From NCBI RefSeq assembly GCF_031326225.1, contig NZ_CP133720.1, forward strand, positions 3,720,001-3,784,000: DNA of 64,000 nt, read 5' to 3'. Under the pieces are notes generated by a model. It was not told the DNA's origin. It made no database searches and saw only the letters and a program-made list of their open reading frames with translations. The translations under genes were made by a program, and so were the position numbers. Each line of letters opens with the position of its first letter. Within the stretch, counting starts at the first letter, position 1. This DNA is from Undibacterium cyanobacteriorum. Lineage in GTDB: Bacteria > Pseudomonadota > Gammaproteobacteria > Burkholderiales > Burkholderiaceae_D. This document shows positions 36,084-44,620 of the stretch, in pieces.

Positions 36084-36470
36084 ATGGAAAAAACAAAGAT
36101 TGAAGACTTGCCATGGCGCGAGCGACAAATTGTGGAAGTGATTTATCGCCTAGGCGAAGCAACTGCGGCACAAATTCAGGCCGAACTCAGCGAAGAAATC
36201 AGCAATTCTGCGATTCGCGCCATGTTGGCACGACTGGAAGACAAAGGCGTGTTGACCCATCGTGAAGAAGCACAACGCTATATCTACCAAGCTGTTGAAG
36301 AAAAAGAAGTCGTTGCCGACTCGGCTTTAAAAAAATTGGTCGGCGTCTTTTTCGATAACTCACCAGCCAATGCAGCAACCGCATTGCTGGGCATGGCAGA
36401 CAAACTCAGTGCCAAAGACATCGATCAGTTACAGTCTTTGATCGACAAAGCAAAAAAAGAAGGTCGATGA
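36084..36470 (+). CDS. BlaI/MecI/CopY-family repressor
   Basis: A 128-aa winged-helix repressor: PWRERQIVEVIYRLGEATAAQIQAEL forms the first helices and SNSAIRAMLARLEDKGVLTHRE the recognition helix and wing. The C-terminal dimerisation helices include LVGVFFDNSPANAATALLG, near the position where staphylococcal BlaI/MecI is cut upon induction. It sits between the hydrolase gene (58 bp gap) and the M56 protease gene (33 bp gap), the standard repressor/sensor-protease pairing. It probably binds the dyads at 34646-34677 and is inactivated by proteolysis. Confidence 0.92.
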   Translation: MEKTKIEDLPWRERQIVEVIYRLGEATAAQIQAELSEEISNSAIRAMLARLEDKGVLTHREEAQRYIYQAVEEKEVVADSALKKLVGVFFDNSPANAATALLGMADKLSAKDIDQLQSLIDKAKKEGR

Positions 36471-36503
36471 CAAAGAGGAAAATGAGAAAAGAAAGTCACT
36501 AAC

Positions 36504-38114
36504 GTGAACAGCGCAATCGAACAAATCAATCTTCTCGACGCAATCAATGTGCTTGGAAAAATTAGTATCGTCTTAGCCATTGCATTTGCTTTGCAAGGAT
36601 TTGTTCGATTTAGTTCCGCGGATAGGCGCGCTTTGATCGTCAAAATATCCCTCATTTATCTTTGCCTGGCGCCGTTCTTGATCATCAAGGATTGGGGACT
36701 GAGCCATCAAATTCAGCTGCAAGCACCTTTCATACTCTCGGCGATCAGCGACCGAGCGATGGATATTCCAGCCTTACCTCAATTAGCTTACCAAGCCAGT
36801 GAAAATCCCAACACCGAAACATCTTTCTCTGCAGTGGGCTGGCTCTTAGCAATATATGCCCTCATCGCCAGCTTGCTGTTACTGCAGCGGCTGTACTCTC
36901 TCTATCGACTCGTTCGATCGCAAGACAAGCTACCCCATTCAATGGGTGCGGAATTTCGACTTGAGCGGCATTACCTTTGGACTGATCGATTACATCAATT
37001 AAGCGCACAATTTGGTATCTCCAGTCCGGTTCAACTATCTATTTCTGACTCCATATCGTCGCCAATCAGTTGGGGAATTTGGCGCCATACGATCGTCATC
37101 GATATCAACAGTTTTCAGAATCAAAGTCCCGACGATATTCTTAGACACGAGCTCGCTCACATCGTCAATCGCGACTGGCCAAGCATGATTGCCATGCGAA
37201 TGGTATGCGCGCTCTATTGGTTTCATCCTTTGGTATGGCTACTCCAGCGTCAATTCCTGTATCAAATGGAGTGCGCCGCGGATAACACAGTGCTTCGGAT
37301 GGGGAGTCGCGCCTCGGATTATGCACAGACTTTGATCGATGTTTCTCGCGCAGCCGAATCCCGCAAACACATGGCGATGCAAATCGCATCAGAAGGGCAA
37401 AGCTTGTATCAACGCATTGTCAATATCCTCAACCCGGAACAAGTCCGAACGCCCGTGACCAGACGTGATTGGTGGATTGGTATTGCACTCACCGGTCTGA
37501 TTTTGTTTTGCAGTGCATCCTTTAGTATCGTAGGTGAACAAGTGCAATGGCCACGACAACTCTTCGAAAATAGTTTGGCTCACAAAGCCGCACCAAATAG
37601 AGTCGCAAGCGAAGTCATTCATCAACTGGAAGCCTTGAACGATACAGATTTCCATGCACTCGCGAGTGCAATGCGCAGCCGCAATTTCGAAGATAGGCAC
37701 GCAAAAAAACCAGGTAGTTTCAAACAAAGGCAGGCCATTCCTATTCTCATCTTAGCTTTGCACGATGAAGAACCAGTCATTCGACAACTAGCACTCTGGG
37801 GATTAAGCGAAATGCGGTTTTACGAAACACTCCCAGTCATTGCCATCCTCTTGAAAGATCAAGATGCTTTAGTACGCGCCGAAGCAGTCGGTGCCATTGG
37901 CGACTTTGGAGAAAAGGAATGGGCCTCCAAGATCTTGCCGCTCCTTTCTGATTCATCACCTGTGGTGCGAGAACGCGTTGCTCATGCGCTGGGGGATCTC
38001 AATGATCCACGCACACTCAGAGCATTAGAAGAAGCGCTGCATGATCAACGCAATCATGCACATCCTAGGGTGATGAACGAGCTTCGTTGGGCTCTTCAAG
38101 AAATTCAGCATTAG
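36504..38114 (+). CDS. BlaR1-like M56 membrane metalloprotease with HEAT-repeat domain
   Basis: A 536-aa integral membrane protein with hydrophobic segments near 14-34, 43-62, 108-128 and 325-345. The cytoplasmic gluzincin motif is ILRHELAHIVNRDW with ECAADNTVLR as the third-ligand block. The part after the last TM helix is not a penicillin-binding domain but four to five HEAT-type repeats (PVIRQLALWGLSEM, ALVRAEAVGAIGDFG, PVVRERVAHALGDL). The start is GTG 36504. By analogy with BlaR1/MecR1 it would cut the repressor encoded upstream when activated; the HEAT domain suggests sensing of a protein or another large ligand instead of a beta-lactam. Confidence 0.88.
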   Translation: MNSAIEQINLLDAINVLGKISIVLAIAFALQGFVRFSSADRRALIVKISLIYLCLAPFLIIKDWGLSHQIQLQAPFILSAISDRAMDIPALPQLAYQASENPNTETSFSAVGWLLAIYALIASLLLLQRLYSLYRLVRSQDKLPHSMGAEFRLERHYLWTDRLHQLSAQFGISSPVQLSISDSISSPISWGIWRHTIVIDINSFQNQSPDDILRHELAHIVNRDWPSMIAMRMVCALYWFHPLVWLLQRQFLYQMECAADNTVLRMGSRASDYAQTLIDVSRAAESRKHMAMQIASEGQSLYQRIVNILNPEQVRTPVTRRDWWIGIALTGLILFCSASFSIVGEQVQWPRQLFENSLAHKAAPNRVASEVIHQLEALNDTDFHALASAMRSRNFEDRHAKKPGSFKQRQAIPILILALHDEEPVIRQLALWGLSEMRFYETLPVIAILLKDQDALVRAEAVGAIGDFGEKEWASKILPLLSDSSPVVRERVAHALGDLNDPRTLRALEEALHDQRNHAHPRVMNELRWALQEIQH

Positions 38115-38481
38115 GATTTGCAAATCGACTTCGACTTCAAACGATCGCCTTTTTCGAAAAATTGCCCACTTCTCACAGCCCTGTAGAGAGTCGCCATCAG
38201 CAAATTTCGTCGTCTTCTACCAAGTCAGTATAGTTTTCTAGAATGCCGTCAAGGTCGCAGCGTGACGATAAAGATGTTAAAAAACTTACCTGCAGCAAAA
38301 ACACCTTTCACAAACGGCAAACTTAGTGGCACAACTTCACAACAGAAGTATAGAATAGGCTGAGCTATGAGATATTGTTGCCCCGTGGCTCTGTCCATTT
38401 AGCTTTGCCAACTTAGCTTTAACAACTTCGTTCTGCATTTTTCATGCGGCATTTAGTCATTCACTCGCGTGTTCCAAAACA
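38115..38481. other. Intergenic region without recognised gene
   Basis: A 367-bp gap between the M56 gene and the Mpo1-like gene. No ORF, hairpin terminator or repeat was recognised; it presumably contains the promoter for the next two genes. Confidence 0.4.
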
Positions 38482-38781
38482 ATGAACAAAACAGAATTTG
38501 ATGCTTTTTACACGCTCTATATGGCATCACACCAAAACGTTTGGAATCGTCGAGTACATTTACTAGGCTGGATCTTAGCCGGCAGCCTTGGCTTATGGGC
38601 ACTGATCCATACGCAGTACTGGCTAATCTTGCTGGTGCCCTTTCCTGCCTTGTTAGCAATCTGGGTAGGTCATCAAGTTTTGGAACCAGGCGCAGATATC
38701 GAATTCAAACATCCTTTCCTGACGGCATTGGCAAACTTGCGCATGTTCGTTCAGATGTTCACTGGCCGAATACCATTTTAG
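38482..38781 (+). CDS. Mpo1-like (DUF962) membrane protein
   Basis: A 99-aa membrane protein of the Mpo1/DUF962 family, whose yeast member is a dioxygenase acting on 2-hydroxy fatty acids in phytosphingosine breakdown. The histidines HQNVWNRRVHLLGW, GHQVLEPG and FKHPFLTAL are the conserved set. Two hydrophobic helices (about 27-60) are visible. It lies 43 bp upstream of a fatty acid hydroxylase gene, which supports a joint lipid-modifying role. Confidence 0.85.
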   Translation: MNKTEFDAFYTLYMASHQNVWNRRVHLLGWILAGSLGLWALIHTQYWLILLVPFPALLAIWVGHQVLEPGADIEFKHPFLTALANLRMFVQMFTGRIPF

Positions 38782-38824
38782 CCAAGCCAACTAAGCCAAA
38801 TTAAGCCAATTAAGCCAACTGAAT

Positions 38825-39571
38825 ATGGGACTCATTGAATTAATTAATTGGGTAGAACTCACACTCACTCGCTGGATGGAGATGAGCTGGGTTGGTGCGT
38901 GGGTGATAGCCACTATTTTTCATCTGCTGGTCTATCTCATTGGTGGTGGCATTGGTTTGTGGCTCACACGTCAAGTATGGCCGGCAATGGGATTAGGCCA
39001 AGAAATCGATCAAACGCCATTAAAGACCGAACAGCTTGTGAGTGAGCTGAAGAATGGCTTCGTCGCCTGTTTCTTAATGGGATGGGTGAGCCTCAGCTAC
39101 CGACACCTATGCGATGGGGTTTTGCCCGGAGATGGGCTTACCGTATTGTGGCAGCTCGCTGCCTTTGTCGTGTTTAACAATGCTTATTCTTACGCGACGC
39201 ATCGCCTACTGCATCATCGAAGTTTGATTCGTTTTCATGCCGTACACCATCGATCCAGAAGAGTCACGCCATTCTCGAGTTACAGCGTACACCCGATCGA
39301 AGCGCTCATTATCGCCGCCACCTTCCCGCTCTTTTTGCTATTGATACCAATGAGTCTAGGTATGGTCGCGTTACTGCATGCGTTCGGAATGCTGTATACC
39401 GTTTGCATCCATTGCAATTATGATGTTTGGCCAACCCTATCTGACGAACACTGGTTCAAGAAGTTGATCAATCACCCGACCTACCATCGATATCATCACA
39501 CACTAGGAAATGTGAATTTCGGATTCACCAATCGCGTGATGGATATCTTGTTTAAGACGAATAAAAATTGA
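38825..39571 (+). CDS. Sterol desaturase / fatty acid hydroxylase superfamily protein
   Basis: A 248-aa integral membrane di-iron oxygenase. The three histidine boxes are THRLLHH, FHAVHHRS and TYHRYHHTLGN, with a further His in SVHPIEALI. Four or more hydrophobic segments are present. The product class covers lipid hydroxylases and desaturases; the substrate is unknown. The Mpo1-like protein encoded just upstream may act on 2-hydroxylated lipids. Confidence 0.88.
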   Translation: MGLIELINWVELTLTRWMEMSWVGAWVIATIFHLLVYLIGGGIGLWLTRQVWPAMGLGQEIDQTPLKTEQLVSELKNGFVACFLMGWVSLSYRHLCDGVLPGDGLTVLWQLAAFVVFNNAYSYATHRLLHHRSLIRFHAVHHRSRRVTPFSSYSVHPIEALIIAATFPLFLLLIPMSLGMVALLHAFGMLYTVCIHCNYDVWPTLSDEHWFKKLINHPTYHRYHHTLGNVNFGFTNRVMDILFKTNKN

Positions 39572-39714
39572 CTTCATCAATCAAGCAAGCAGATCGAACA
39601 AACTATCTTCACTAGCAATCGGCCAACCAATCACATCAATCAGCATAAGTCGTTCTCACTTCAATCAGCAAACAAGCCTATCCCATGCTCCACCAAGGTC
39701 ACATTGAGCGCCCA

Positions 39715-40050
39715 TCAGGCGTGATGCTGAAGTTCGACCTCAGCCCACTGCACGCTGGCGTCTAGAAATACATGATCTCCCGACTTATTCCAAATGGATG
39801 AAGATTCATGCTCATCACTTTGATGTACCCAGCCAGATATGCATGTACTCAGAATTCTTTCAAACTCAGTTCGCTCAACATTGTGTGCAACCAAGCTGAA
39901 CTCGTACCACCCTTCGACTTTCCAATATGGTTTGGGATCGGTAAATGACAAAAAATGAGTTGGCGACAAAACGCACTCGAAGCGTTCACTCAAAAGCTTG
40001 GCTTGCGCCAGATCGTCGCATCGCGCAAAAAGGCGAATGACTAATTTCAA
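39715..40050 (-). CDS. Hypothetical protein, 111 aa
   Basis: I do not recognise this family. It is a compact soluble alpha/beta protein (KLVIRLFARCDDLAQAK at the start, EGWYEFSLVAHNVERTEFERIL in the middle) without signal peptide or membrane segment. The start is TTG 40050, supported by AAGGAG eight bases upstream. It is the first of the run of short minus-strand genes. The size and fold type resemble small immunity or integron-cassette proteins, but that is only an impression. Confidence 0.65.
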   Translation of the reverse strand: MKLVIRLFARCDDLAQAKLLSERFECVLSPTHFLSFTDPKPYWKVEGWYEFSLVAHNVERTEFERILSTCISGWVHQSDEHESSSIWNKSGDHVFLDASVQWAEVELQHHA

Positions 40051-40195
40051 AGTGCGCTCCTTGATTGAGAGACTTTTGATACGAAAAATCTTGAGTTACC
40101 AAGGCTGCAGCTGGCACATTTTCTGATGGCTCAGGGCGAAATTCCCTCGAGCGTTCTGAACCTTCCACCGAGACAGCAATTACTATACGAGGCCC

Positions 40196-40561
40196 CTACT
40201 GCGGATCAACCTTGTAATAATTCAGGTAGTTATCGCCAGCATTCTTGAGAACGATCTTTTCAGGCGTCGCACTCGCAACCACATCGCGATCCTTGGTGCC
40301 GACTGGAATCCGCTCAAGGCCTGATGCAGTATAGACATAGTCAATCGTATCGCCTGTGAGCGTCCATATGCCCGATGCCTTACCCAAATATTTGCCATTG
40401 AGAGTGACATCGGTTTCAAATGTCTTGTCACTACGATAGGTCATATGAGTAAGGAGGCGATCGTCTGAATATTGCCAAGTGCCAATCACATTAGGAGGCG
40501 CAGTGTCTTTACTGCACGCGCTTAACAACACCAGAATGACTGGCAATAAATAACGTAACAC
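40196..40561 (-). CDS. Small lipoprotein, 121 aa
   Basis: A lipoprotein with signal and lipobox LSAC (C16), then a beta-rich domain GTWQYSDDRLLTHMTYRSDKTF, the layout of small lipocalin-like or DUF-type lipoproteins that read GxW...DG. The start is GTG 40561 with GAAGGGG six bases before it. Stand-alone gene with about 120-140 bp gaps either side. Function unknown. Confidence 0.75.
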   Translation of the reverse strand: MLRYLLPVILVLLSACSKDTAPPNVIGTWQYSDDRLLTHMTYRSDKTFETDVTLNGKYLGKASGIWTLTGDTIDYVYTASGLERIPVGTKDRDVVASATPEKIVLKNAGDNYLNYYKVDPQ

Positions 40562-40682
40562 TAAGAACCCCTTCTATTTATGCTTATGACAAATGCGCCC
40601 CAAAGCATGAGGCGAGAGCGATCAAAAACTACACGGGCTCGCGAAAAAGAAATTTTACATCCGAAAAATTAGCAAGTTCAAT

Positions 40683-40961
40683 TTAAGGTCGCATTTTTCG
40701 TGAGGAGGCAGGCTTTTTTTTCGGAAAATACGGCTTCACCCGATATAAAAGAAATCCTAAATACGAAACCAAAAGTGGAAAAAAGGTCGTTACGCCACGA
40801 AACACAAGATCACTGGAGGGCACGCCGTCAACTAATACCGTACCGCCTGGCAGCATATTAGGTAGGTTCTCAAAACAAATAACTAGACCACCTACAATAA
40901 AGGCAGAGGCCATGACTCTCCGTACAAAGAAATTGAATGTTTTCCAGTAGAGTTCGTCCAT
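40683..40961 (-). CDS. Small membrane protein, 92 aa
   Basis: Two hydrophobic segments (about 16-33 and 55-75) enclose a periplasmic-looking loop (PNMLPGGTVLVDGVPSSDL), and the C-terminus is strongly basic (KPYFPKKKPASSRKMRP). Family not recognised. Ribosome site weak. Confidence 0.6.
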   Translation of the reverse strand: MDELYWKTFNFFVRRVMASAFIVGGLVICFENLPNMLPGGTVLVDGVPSSDLVFRGVTTFFPLLVSYLGFLLYRVKPYFPKKKPASSRKMRP

Positions 40962-41006
40962 TGATCTTAGCTTTCCGGTTTCATTTCACGCAATTATCGG
41001 GGTATT

Positions 41007-41366
41007 TTAGCGTCTATCATTTTGCCAAAATAAATTAACATCCGCGAGCATTTCCAATGCCGTGGCAGGACCAATCCTACCGGCATTTTTATACGACTGC
41101 AGCCCTGCCTTTTCCTCCGAGCAAAGTCTGGCAAGAATTTGCTGGGCGATATAGGCGTGCGCTTGGATACGTTCAGCATGGCGCTCAAACAGCGCTCTCT
41201 CTTCGGCATCTGACTCGTGTCCGTCGAGCGCATAGCTGGAGTAAAAATGATTATATAAATCACAGAACTCATCGAATGTAATTTTCTGATCGACGCATTG
41301 GCGAACTAGGTCGTCGTAGCGATCTAGTGTTTGCAGCAAATTAGTTTCAGATTGAAATATCTTCAT
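41007..41366 (-). CDS. Hypothetical helical protein, 119 aa
   Basis: An all-helical soluble protein (LLQTLDRYDDLVRQCVDQKITFDEFCDLY, shown here only as a descriptor of its pattern in two parts: LLQTLDRYDDLVRQ and ITFDEFCDLYNHFY). It resembles the colicin-immunity-like or small helical immunity proteins in size and acidity, but no family can be assigned. It lies between a membrane protein gene and the GMC oxidoreductase gene on the same strand. Confidence 0.6.
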   Translation of the reverse strand: MKIFQSETNLLQTLDRYDDLVRQCVDQKITFDEFCDLYNHFYSSYALDGHESDAEERALFERHAERIQAHAYIAQQILARLCSEEKAGLQSYKNAGRIGPATALEMLADVNLFWQNDRR

Positions 41367-41426
41367 TTTTCTATGCGCTCAATATCGCTCTACGTTTTTC
41401 TAGCCGCGATAAAATCCTTTGAATGT

Positions 41427-42728
41427 TTAATTCAAACCATCAGCAAGATGTTGCGCCAAGCGCTTACCTAAGCACAATAAAGTCACACTGGGTGCCAAAC
41501 CCCACGCTTCTGGAATCACAGACGCGTCGCAAACATATAAGTCTTTAATCGAGGTTTCGAGCGCGCTATCAACACCCTCACCGATGCGCACACTGCCACC
41601 TGGATGCGCCGAGAAATGCCAACTTTTAAACACATGCTTCGCACCGCTCTGCGCCAAAATACTACGCGCCAACTCGACACCTTGCTGTAATTTCTTTTTG
41701 TCATTCACATGCAGCGTTTTATTAACCCAATGCGGTCCGACTTCACCGCCAATCTCATCGCGAATCTTGACCATCATGCTGAGCGTACGTGCATGTGCTC
41801 CCAATCGATCAAAGCGACCGACTTGTGCGGTGAAGGCTTGGTACATCGCTCGGGGCAGAGTCATATCCGCTAAAGTAATGCCTTCTTGTTGCAGATGCAT
41901 ACCTGCCACCATCGGCACTTCAGCACCGGCATTGACGTCTTCTATATCATCCACGCTCCCCATCACCGCCACCACTGGGTCAGTGAAGTGACTTGCTTTT
42001 TTGGGGGCCAAGCCTGATGCATGTAAGAGGCGTGGGCTACCGATTCCACCCGCCGCTAGAACCACGCGCTTGGCACCAATTCTTATGATCCCTTGCTCCC
42101 CATCGACGACAACACCAAGGCACTTACCATTTTCATGCAAGACCTGCAGCACCTTTGTTTGGTTCATCCAATGTAAGCCATCACCAATGGCATCGTCGAT
42201 CCAATTGCGAGCGGTCCACTTGGCACCAAAAGGACATCCATACGTACAGCGCCAACATCCTGTACGGCACTGATCGCTATAAATCATTTTCTCAAATTTC
42301 TGCCACGGCAATCCCATACTGACCGCACTATGCATGAGGCATTTTGCCATAGGGCCGAGCAAGTGATCTGGCAATGGTGCCATAGGAATTTCACGACGCA
42401 GCTCGTCATAAGCGGGCTGCAGATCAATACCGTATTTGGCGAACATCTCCATCGGTGGTTTCATGGCCGTCGCATAGTTGATTGCCGAACTACCACCAGC
42501 CGTCACCGCGCTCACTAGCAAAGAGGCATCCTTATTAAAGTAAGCACCGCGCCCTGGAATAGCCGCCATACGCGCCATTTGCCACAAGCTTCCCGTCAAG
42601 GGCGAGGCACTGCCCTGCTCAATCAGCAGCACAGAATACTGACGACGCACCAAATCCCGCGCCACGCTAGCACCAGCGGGGCCACTACCGACAACAATGA
42701 CATCGTATTTTTGATTGAGGGACTGCAT
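41427..42728 (-). CDS. GMC-family FAD oxidoreductase with four-cysteine cluster
   Basis: A 433-aa flavoenzyme. The N-terminal Rossmann FAD motif is DVIVVGSGPAGASVARDL; GGSSAINYATAM, AAGGIGSPRLL and the C-terminal HFSAHPGGSVRIGEG/CDASVIPEAWGLAPSVTL blocks match the GMC/long-chain alcohol oxidase group. A segment near residue 155 has four Cys in the pattern CxxxCxxCxxxC (CRTGCWRCTYGCPFGAK), as in long-chain alcohol oxidase relatives and possibly an Fe-S or structural metal site. Substrate unknown. It is larger than its neighbours and shows no attC-like borders, so it is probably not a cassette. Confidence 0.85.
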   Translation of the reverse strand: MQSLNQKYDVIVVGSGPAGASVARDLVRRQYSVLLIEQGSASPLTGSLWQMARMAAIPGRGAYFNKDASLLVSAVTAGGSSAINYATAMKPPMEMFAKYGIDLQPAYDELRREIPMAPLPDHLLGPMAKCLMHSAVSMGLPWQKFEKMIYSDQCRTGCWRCTYGCPFGAKWTARNWIDDAIGDGLHWMNQTKVLQVLHENGKCLGVVVDGEQGIIRIGAKRVVLAAGGIGSPRLLHASGLAPKKASHFTDPVVAVMGSVDDIEDVNAGAEVPMVAGMHLQQEGITLADMTLPRAMYQAFTAQVGRFDRLGAHARTLSMMVKIRDEIGGEVGPHWVNKTLHVNDKKKLQQGVELARSILAQSGAKHVFKSWHFSAHPGGSVRIGEGVDSALETSIKDLYVCDASVIPEAWGLAPSVTLLCLGKRLAQHLADGLN

Positions 42729-43003
42729 AGCACCTGGCTAAAAGAAGGTAAAGGATGAGTAAAAATACTACGGGCGTCTAGCTTGGCTTCGTCGATTCGT
42801 TTTGCTCCCTTTGTCGACGATCCCCTGCACTTACCACTTGCCGATCGAACCGGATTTCTGTGCAGAAAAAGATTTTGAAAAAATGCGCGGCAGTCGCGAA
42901 CATCAAATAAATCGGGCCTATTCGGAACACGAACCTCAAGTTTCAGTAGTTTCACGACTATCCAACCAAGTCGCTGCTCGCCAGACAAAAAACTTCACCC
43001 AAG

Positions 43004-43372
43004 CTACCAATTTTGGGAGATGGTCAAATACTTTACGTTGGGGCCGATGAACGTATTTTTGTCGCAAAGTTTACGGTAGCTATCGGAGAAAGTCGCACAA
43101 AATGGGATCACTTGTTGCGGCATCGCGATTGATTTTGACTCCCCGGCTAAGACTTGCTCAACCGTCTCATAACGTTCACCCATTAGGAAGTAACATTTTC
43201 CGCTCGATGAGGCCTGACACTCAAGTAGGAGACGTGGTTCATCGATCACAGGCGACACCTTGATCATGAAACTACCAGGGACATGACCAACGATCGTAAG
43301 GCAACCGGTGAGTAAACTTGATGCTGCGATAGAGCTTGCTATGAAAATCTGCTTTTTAGAAAATGAAATCAT
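43004..43372 (-). CDS. Small lipoprotein, 122 aa
   Basis: A signal peptide with lipobox LTGC (C24) leads into a beta-rich domain with four further Cys (LECQASSSGKCYFLMG, IPFCATFSDSYRKLCDK), probably disulfide-bonded in the periplasm. No family recognised. The 275 bp upstream of the neighbouring GMC gene (42729-43003) contain no convincing gene. Confidence 0.7.
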   Translation of the reverse strand: MISFSKKQIFIASSIAASSLLTGCLTIVGHVPGSFMIKVSPVIDEPRLLLECQASSSGKCYFLMGERYETVEQVLAGESKSIAMPQQVIPFCATFSDSYRKLCDKNTFIGPNVKYLTISQNW

Positions 43373-43439
43373 TTGATGATTCTGTTAGGTAAGGCGCGCC
43401 GAATGGATAAATTTAAACGGTTGCAAGGAAGTTGCTTTT

Positions 43440-43600
43440 GGGCTGGAAAGTTCGTGCAATCCACATCAGAAGAAAAATGTACCCACAAACACATAAAGCT
43501 AGTATCAGCATAATGAGCGTGATCACCAGAACAATCAACGCAAAATTGATTCAAGCCCTTCTTGATCATGGCTCAATGGACTTGGGTGAAAAAAACAAGG
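43440..43600 (-). pseudogene. Decayed copy of the small membrane protein at 44621-44923
   Basis: On the minus strand one frame reads KSIEP-stop-SRRA-stop-INFALIVLVITLIML. This aligns with KFIASWSRGARISYAVIAMVIMLIVL of the protein at 44621-44923, and the DNA is also similar over about 130 bp. Two in-frame stops show it is dead. A shorter third trace lies at 45010-45062 (ALIVFVLSFVFVANLIA). Confidence 0.65.
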
Positions 43601-43633
43601 CATCGAACAATAATGAAAAATTTCCAGTGAACA

Positions 43634-44014
43634 TTAAAGATCTAGGGAAGCATCTTGAACATGCCCACATGCAGCATCAAACAAAAAATACTGACCCGCC
43701 TTCAAAAGATAAGGCGTATGTTCGTGCCACCACTTCGCGGCATCGGGATTGTGCTGCGACAGTAATTCAATCGCAGTTTTTGACTCAACCACAAAACCAG
43801 ATTCACGCTTTGATCGCCCTAGAATGAACGCGATTAGTGACGTCAAGAAATGACGTGGGCCGCTGACAACACCGAATGTGAAAAACGAACTTGGTGATGA
43901 CTCTGATTGATGCAACGGCAACGACAAACCAATCCATTTCTCGCGTACCCACAATGGCGCTTCACCGGATGGAACTGATGTAATGACGAGTCTCAATGGA
44001 GATGTTTTTCTCAT
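43634..44014 (-). CDS. Hypothetical protein, 126 aa
   Basis: A soluble protein with SVPSGEAPLWVREKWIGLSLPL near the start and NPDAAKWWHEHTPYLLKAGQYFLFDAACG near the end (given in two parts; the conserved-looking core is EAPLWVREKWIGL). The layout of two sub-domains joined by a Ser-rich turn is seen in unassigned proteins of accessory regions. Function unknown. An independent gene with about 95 bp of non-coding DNA before its start. Confidence 0.65.
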   Translation of the reverse strand: MRKTSPLRLVITSVPSGEAPLWVREKWIGLSLPLHQSESSPSSFFTFGVVSGPRHFLTSLIAFILGRSKRESGFVVESKTAIELLSQHNPDAAKWWHEHTPYLLKAGQYFLFDAACGHVQDASLDL

Positions 44015-44109
44015 AGGTTCACATAAGGGATAGTTGAGCGCTGTGGCGATTCTAGACGAAAAACGCTACTCATTCAGGAACTTTCATCAATTTCGTTCGT
44101 CATGACAAT

Positions 44110-44580
44110 TCAATGACGACGATACTTCACAATCAAAACCTCAGCGTCCGTCGTAAGTTCGCTTAATGCACTCAGCATGTGCTCCAACGCTGCGTCTTCC
44201 TTAAAGCCGCCGCTGCCTGCGCCAATAATCGGAAATGCCAGCGATTGAAATTTTTCTCGATTGGCGATTTCTATCGCCGAGCGAACGGATTCGCGGATCG
44301 AATAAGGCGATGCACGCCACCACATATTGATGCCCGCCACATGGATGATCGCCCGGTAAGGTAATTTCCCTGCCTTGGTGCACACCGCCTTCCCGAGTGG
44401 GATTGCCCCCAATTTACCCAGCGCGAAAAACGGCGCCAAACCGCCCTTACGCTTGATCGCACCCGAGACTCCCTGCGGCAACAATAACCACCAAGGAATG
44501 ATATTGCGATTCCACGCATTGACGATGACTTCAACATTTTGATCGAGCAAATCACCTTCAACAATTCTCACATTCGCCAT
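44110..44580 (-). CDS. Macro domain protein
   Basis: A 156-aa stand-alone macro domain. IVEGDLLDQNVEVIVNAWN supplies the ADP-ribose-binding loop 1, GVSGAIKRKGG the glycine loop, and FPIIGAGSGGFKED the phosphate-binding loop 2. Such proteins bind or hydrolyse ADP-ribose derivatives (O-acetyl-ADP-ribose, ADP-ribosylated protein or nucleic acid) and occur in toxin-antitoxin and phage-defence settings. No DarT-like ADP-ribosyltransferase gene is adjacent. The next upstream gene starts 40 bp away. Confidence 0.88.
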   Translation of the reverse strand: MANVRIVEGDLLDQNVEVIVNAWNRNIIPWWLLLPQGVSGAIKRKGGLAPFFALGKLGAIPLGKAVCTKAGKLPYRAIIHVAGINMWWRASPYSIRESVRSAIEIANREKFQSLAFPIIGAGSGGFKEDAALEHMLSALSELTTDAEVLIVKYRRH

Positions 44581-44620
44581 CTTCTGACATTCTCACTTTC
44601 GGTGTGGGGGGGGTAAAGAC

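Noticed and set aside
34757..38114. Beta-lactam resistance operon
   Set aside because: There is no beta-lactamase motif in the hydrolase and no penicillin-binding sensor domain in the M56 protein; only the regulatory logic resembles bla/mec.
42802..43050. 82-aa plus-strand ORF upstream of the GMC gene
   Set aside because: It overlaps the end of the lipoprotein gene on the other strand and has no ribosome site.
43382..43388. GTTAGGT upstream of the 122-aa lipoprotein gene as an attC core
   Set aside because: Orientation is wrong for a cassette boundary, and no partner core lies at a suitable distance.
43432..43827. 131-aa plus-strand ORF
   Set aside because: It overlaps the minus-strand pseudogene and the 126-aa gene, both better supported; composition looks like antisense of coding DNA.
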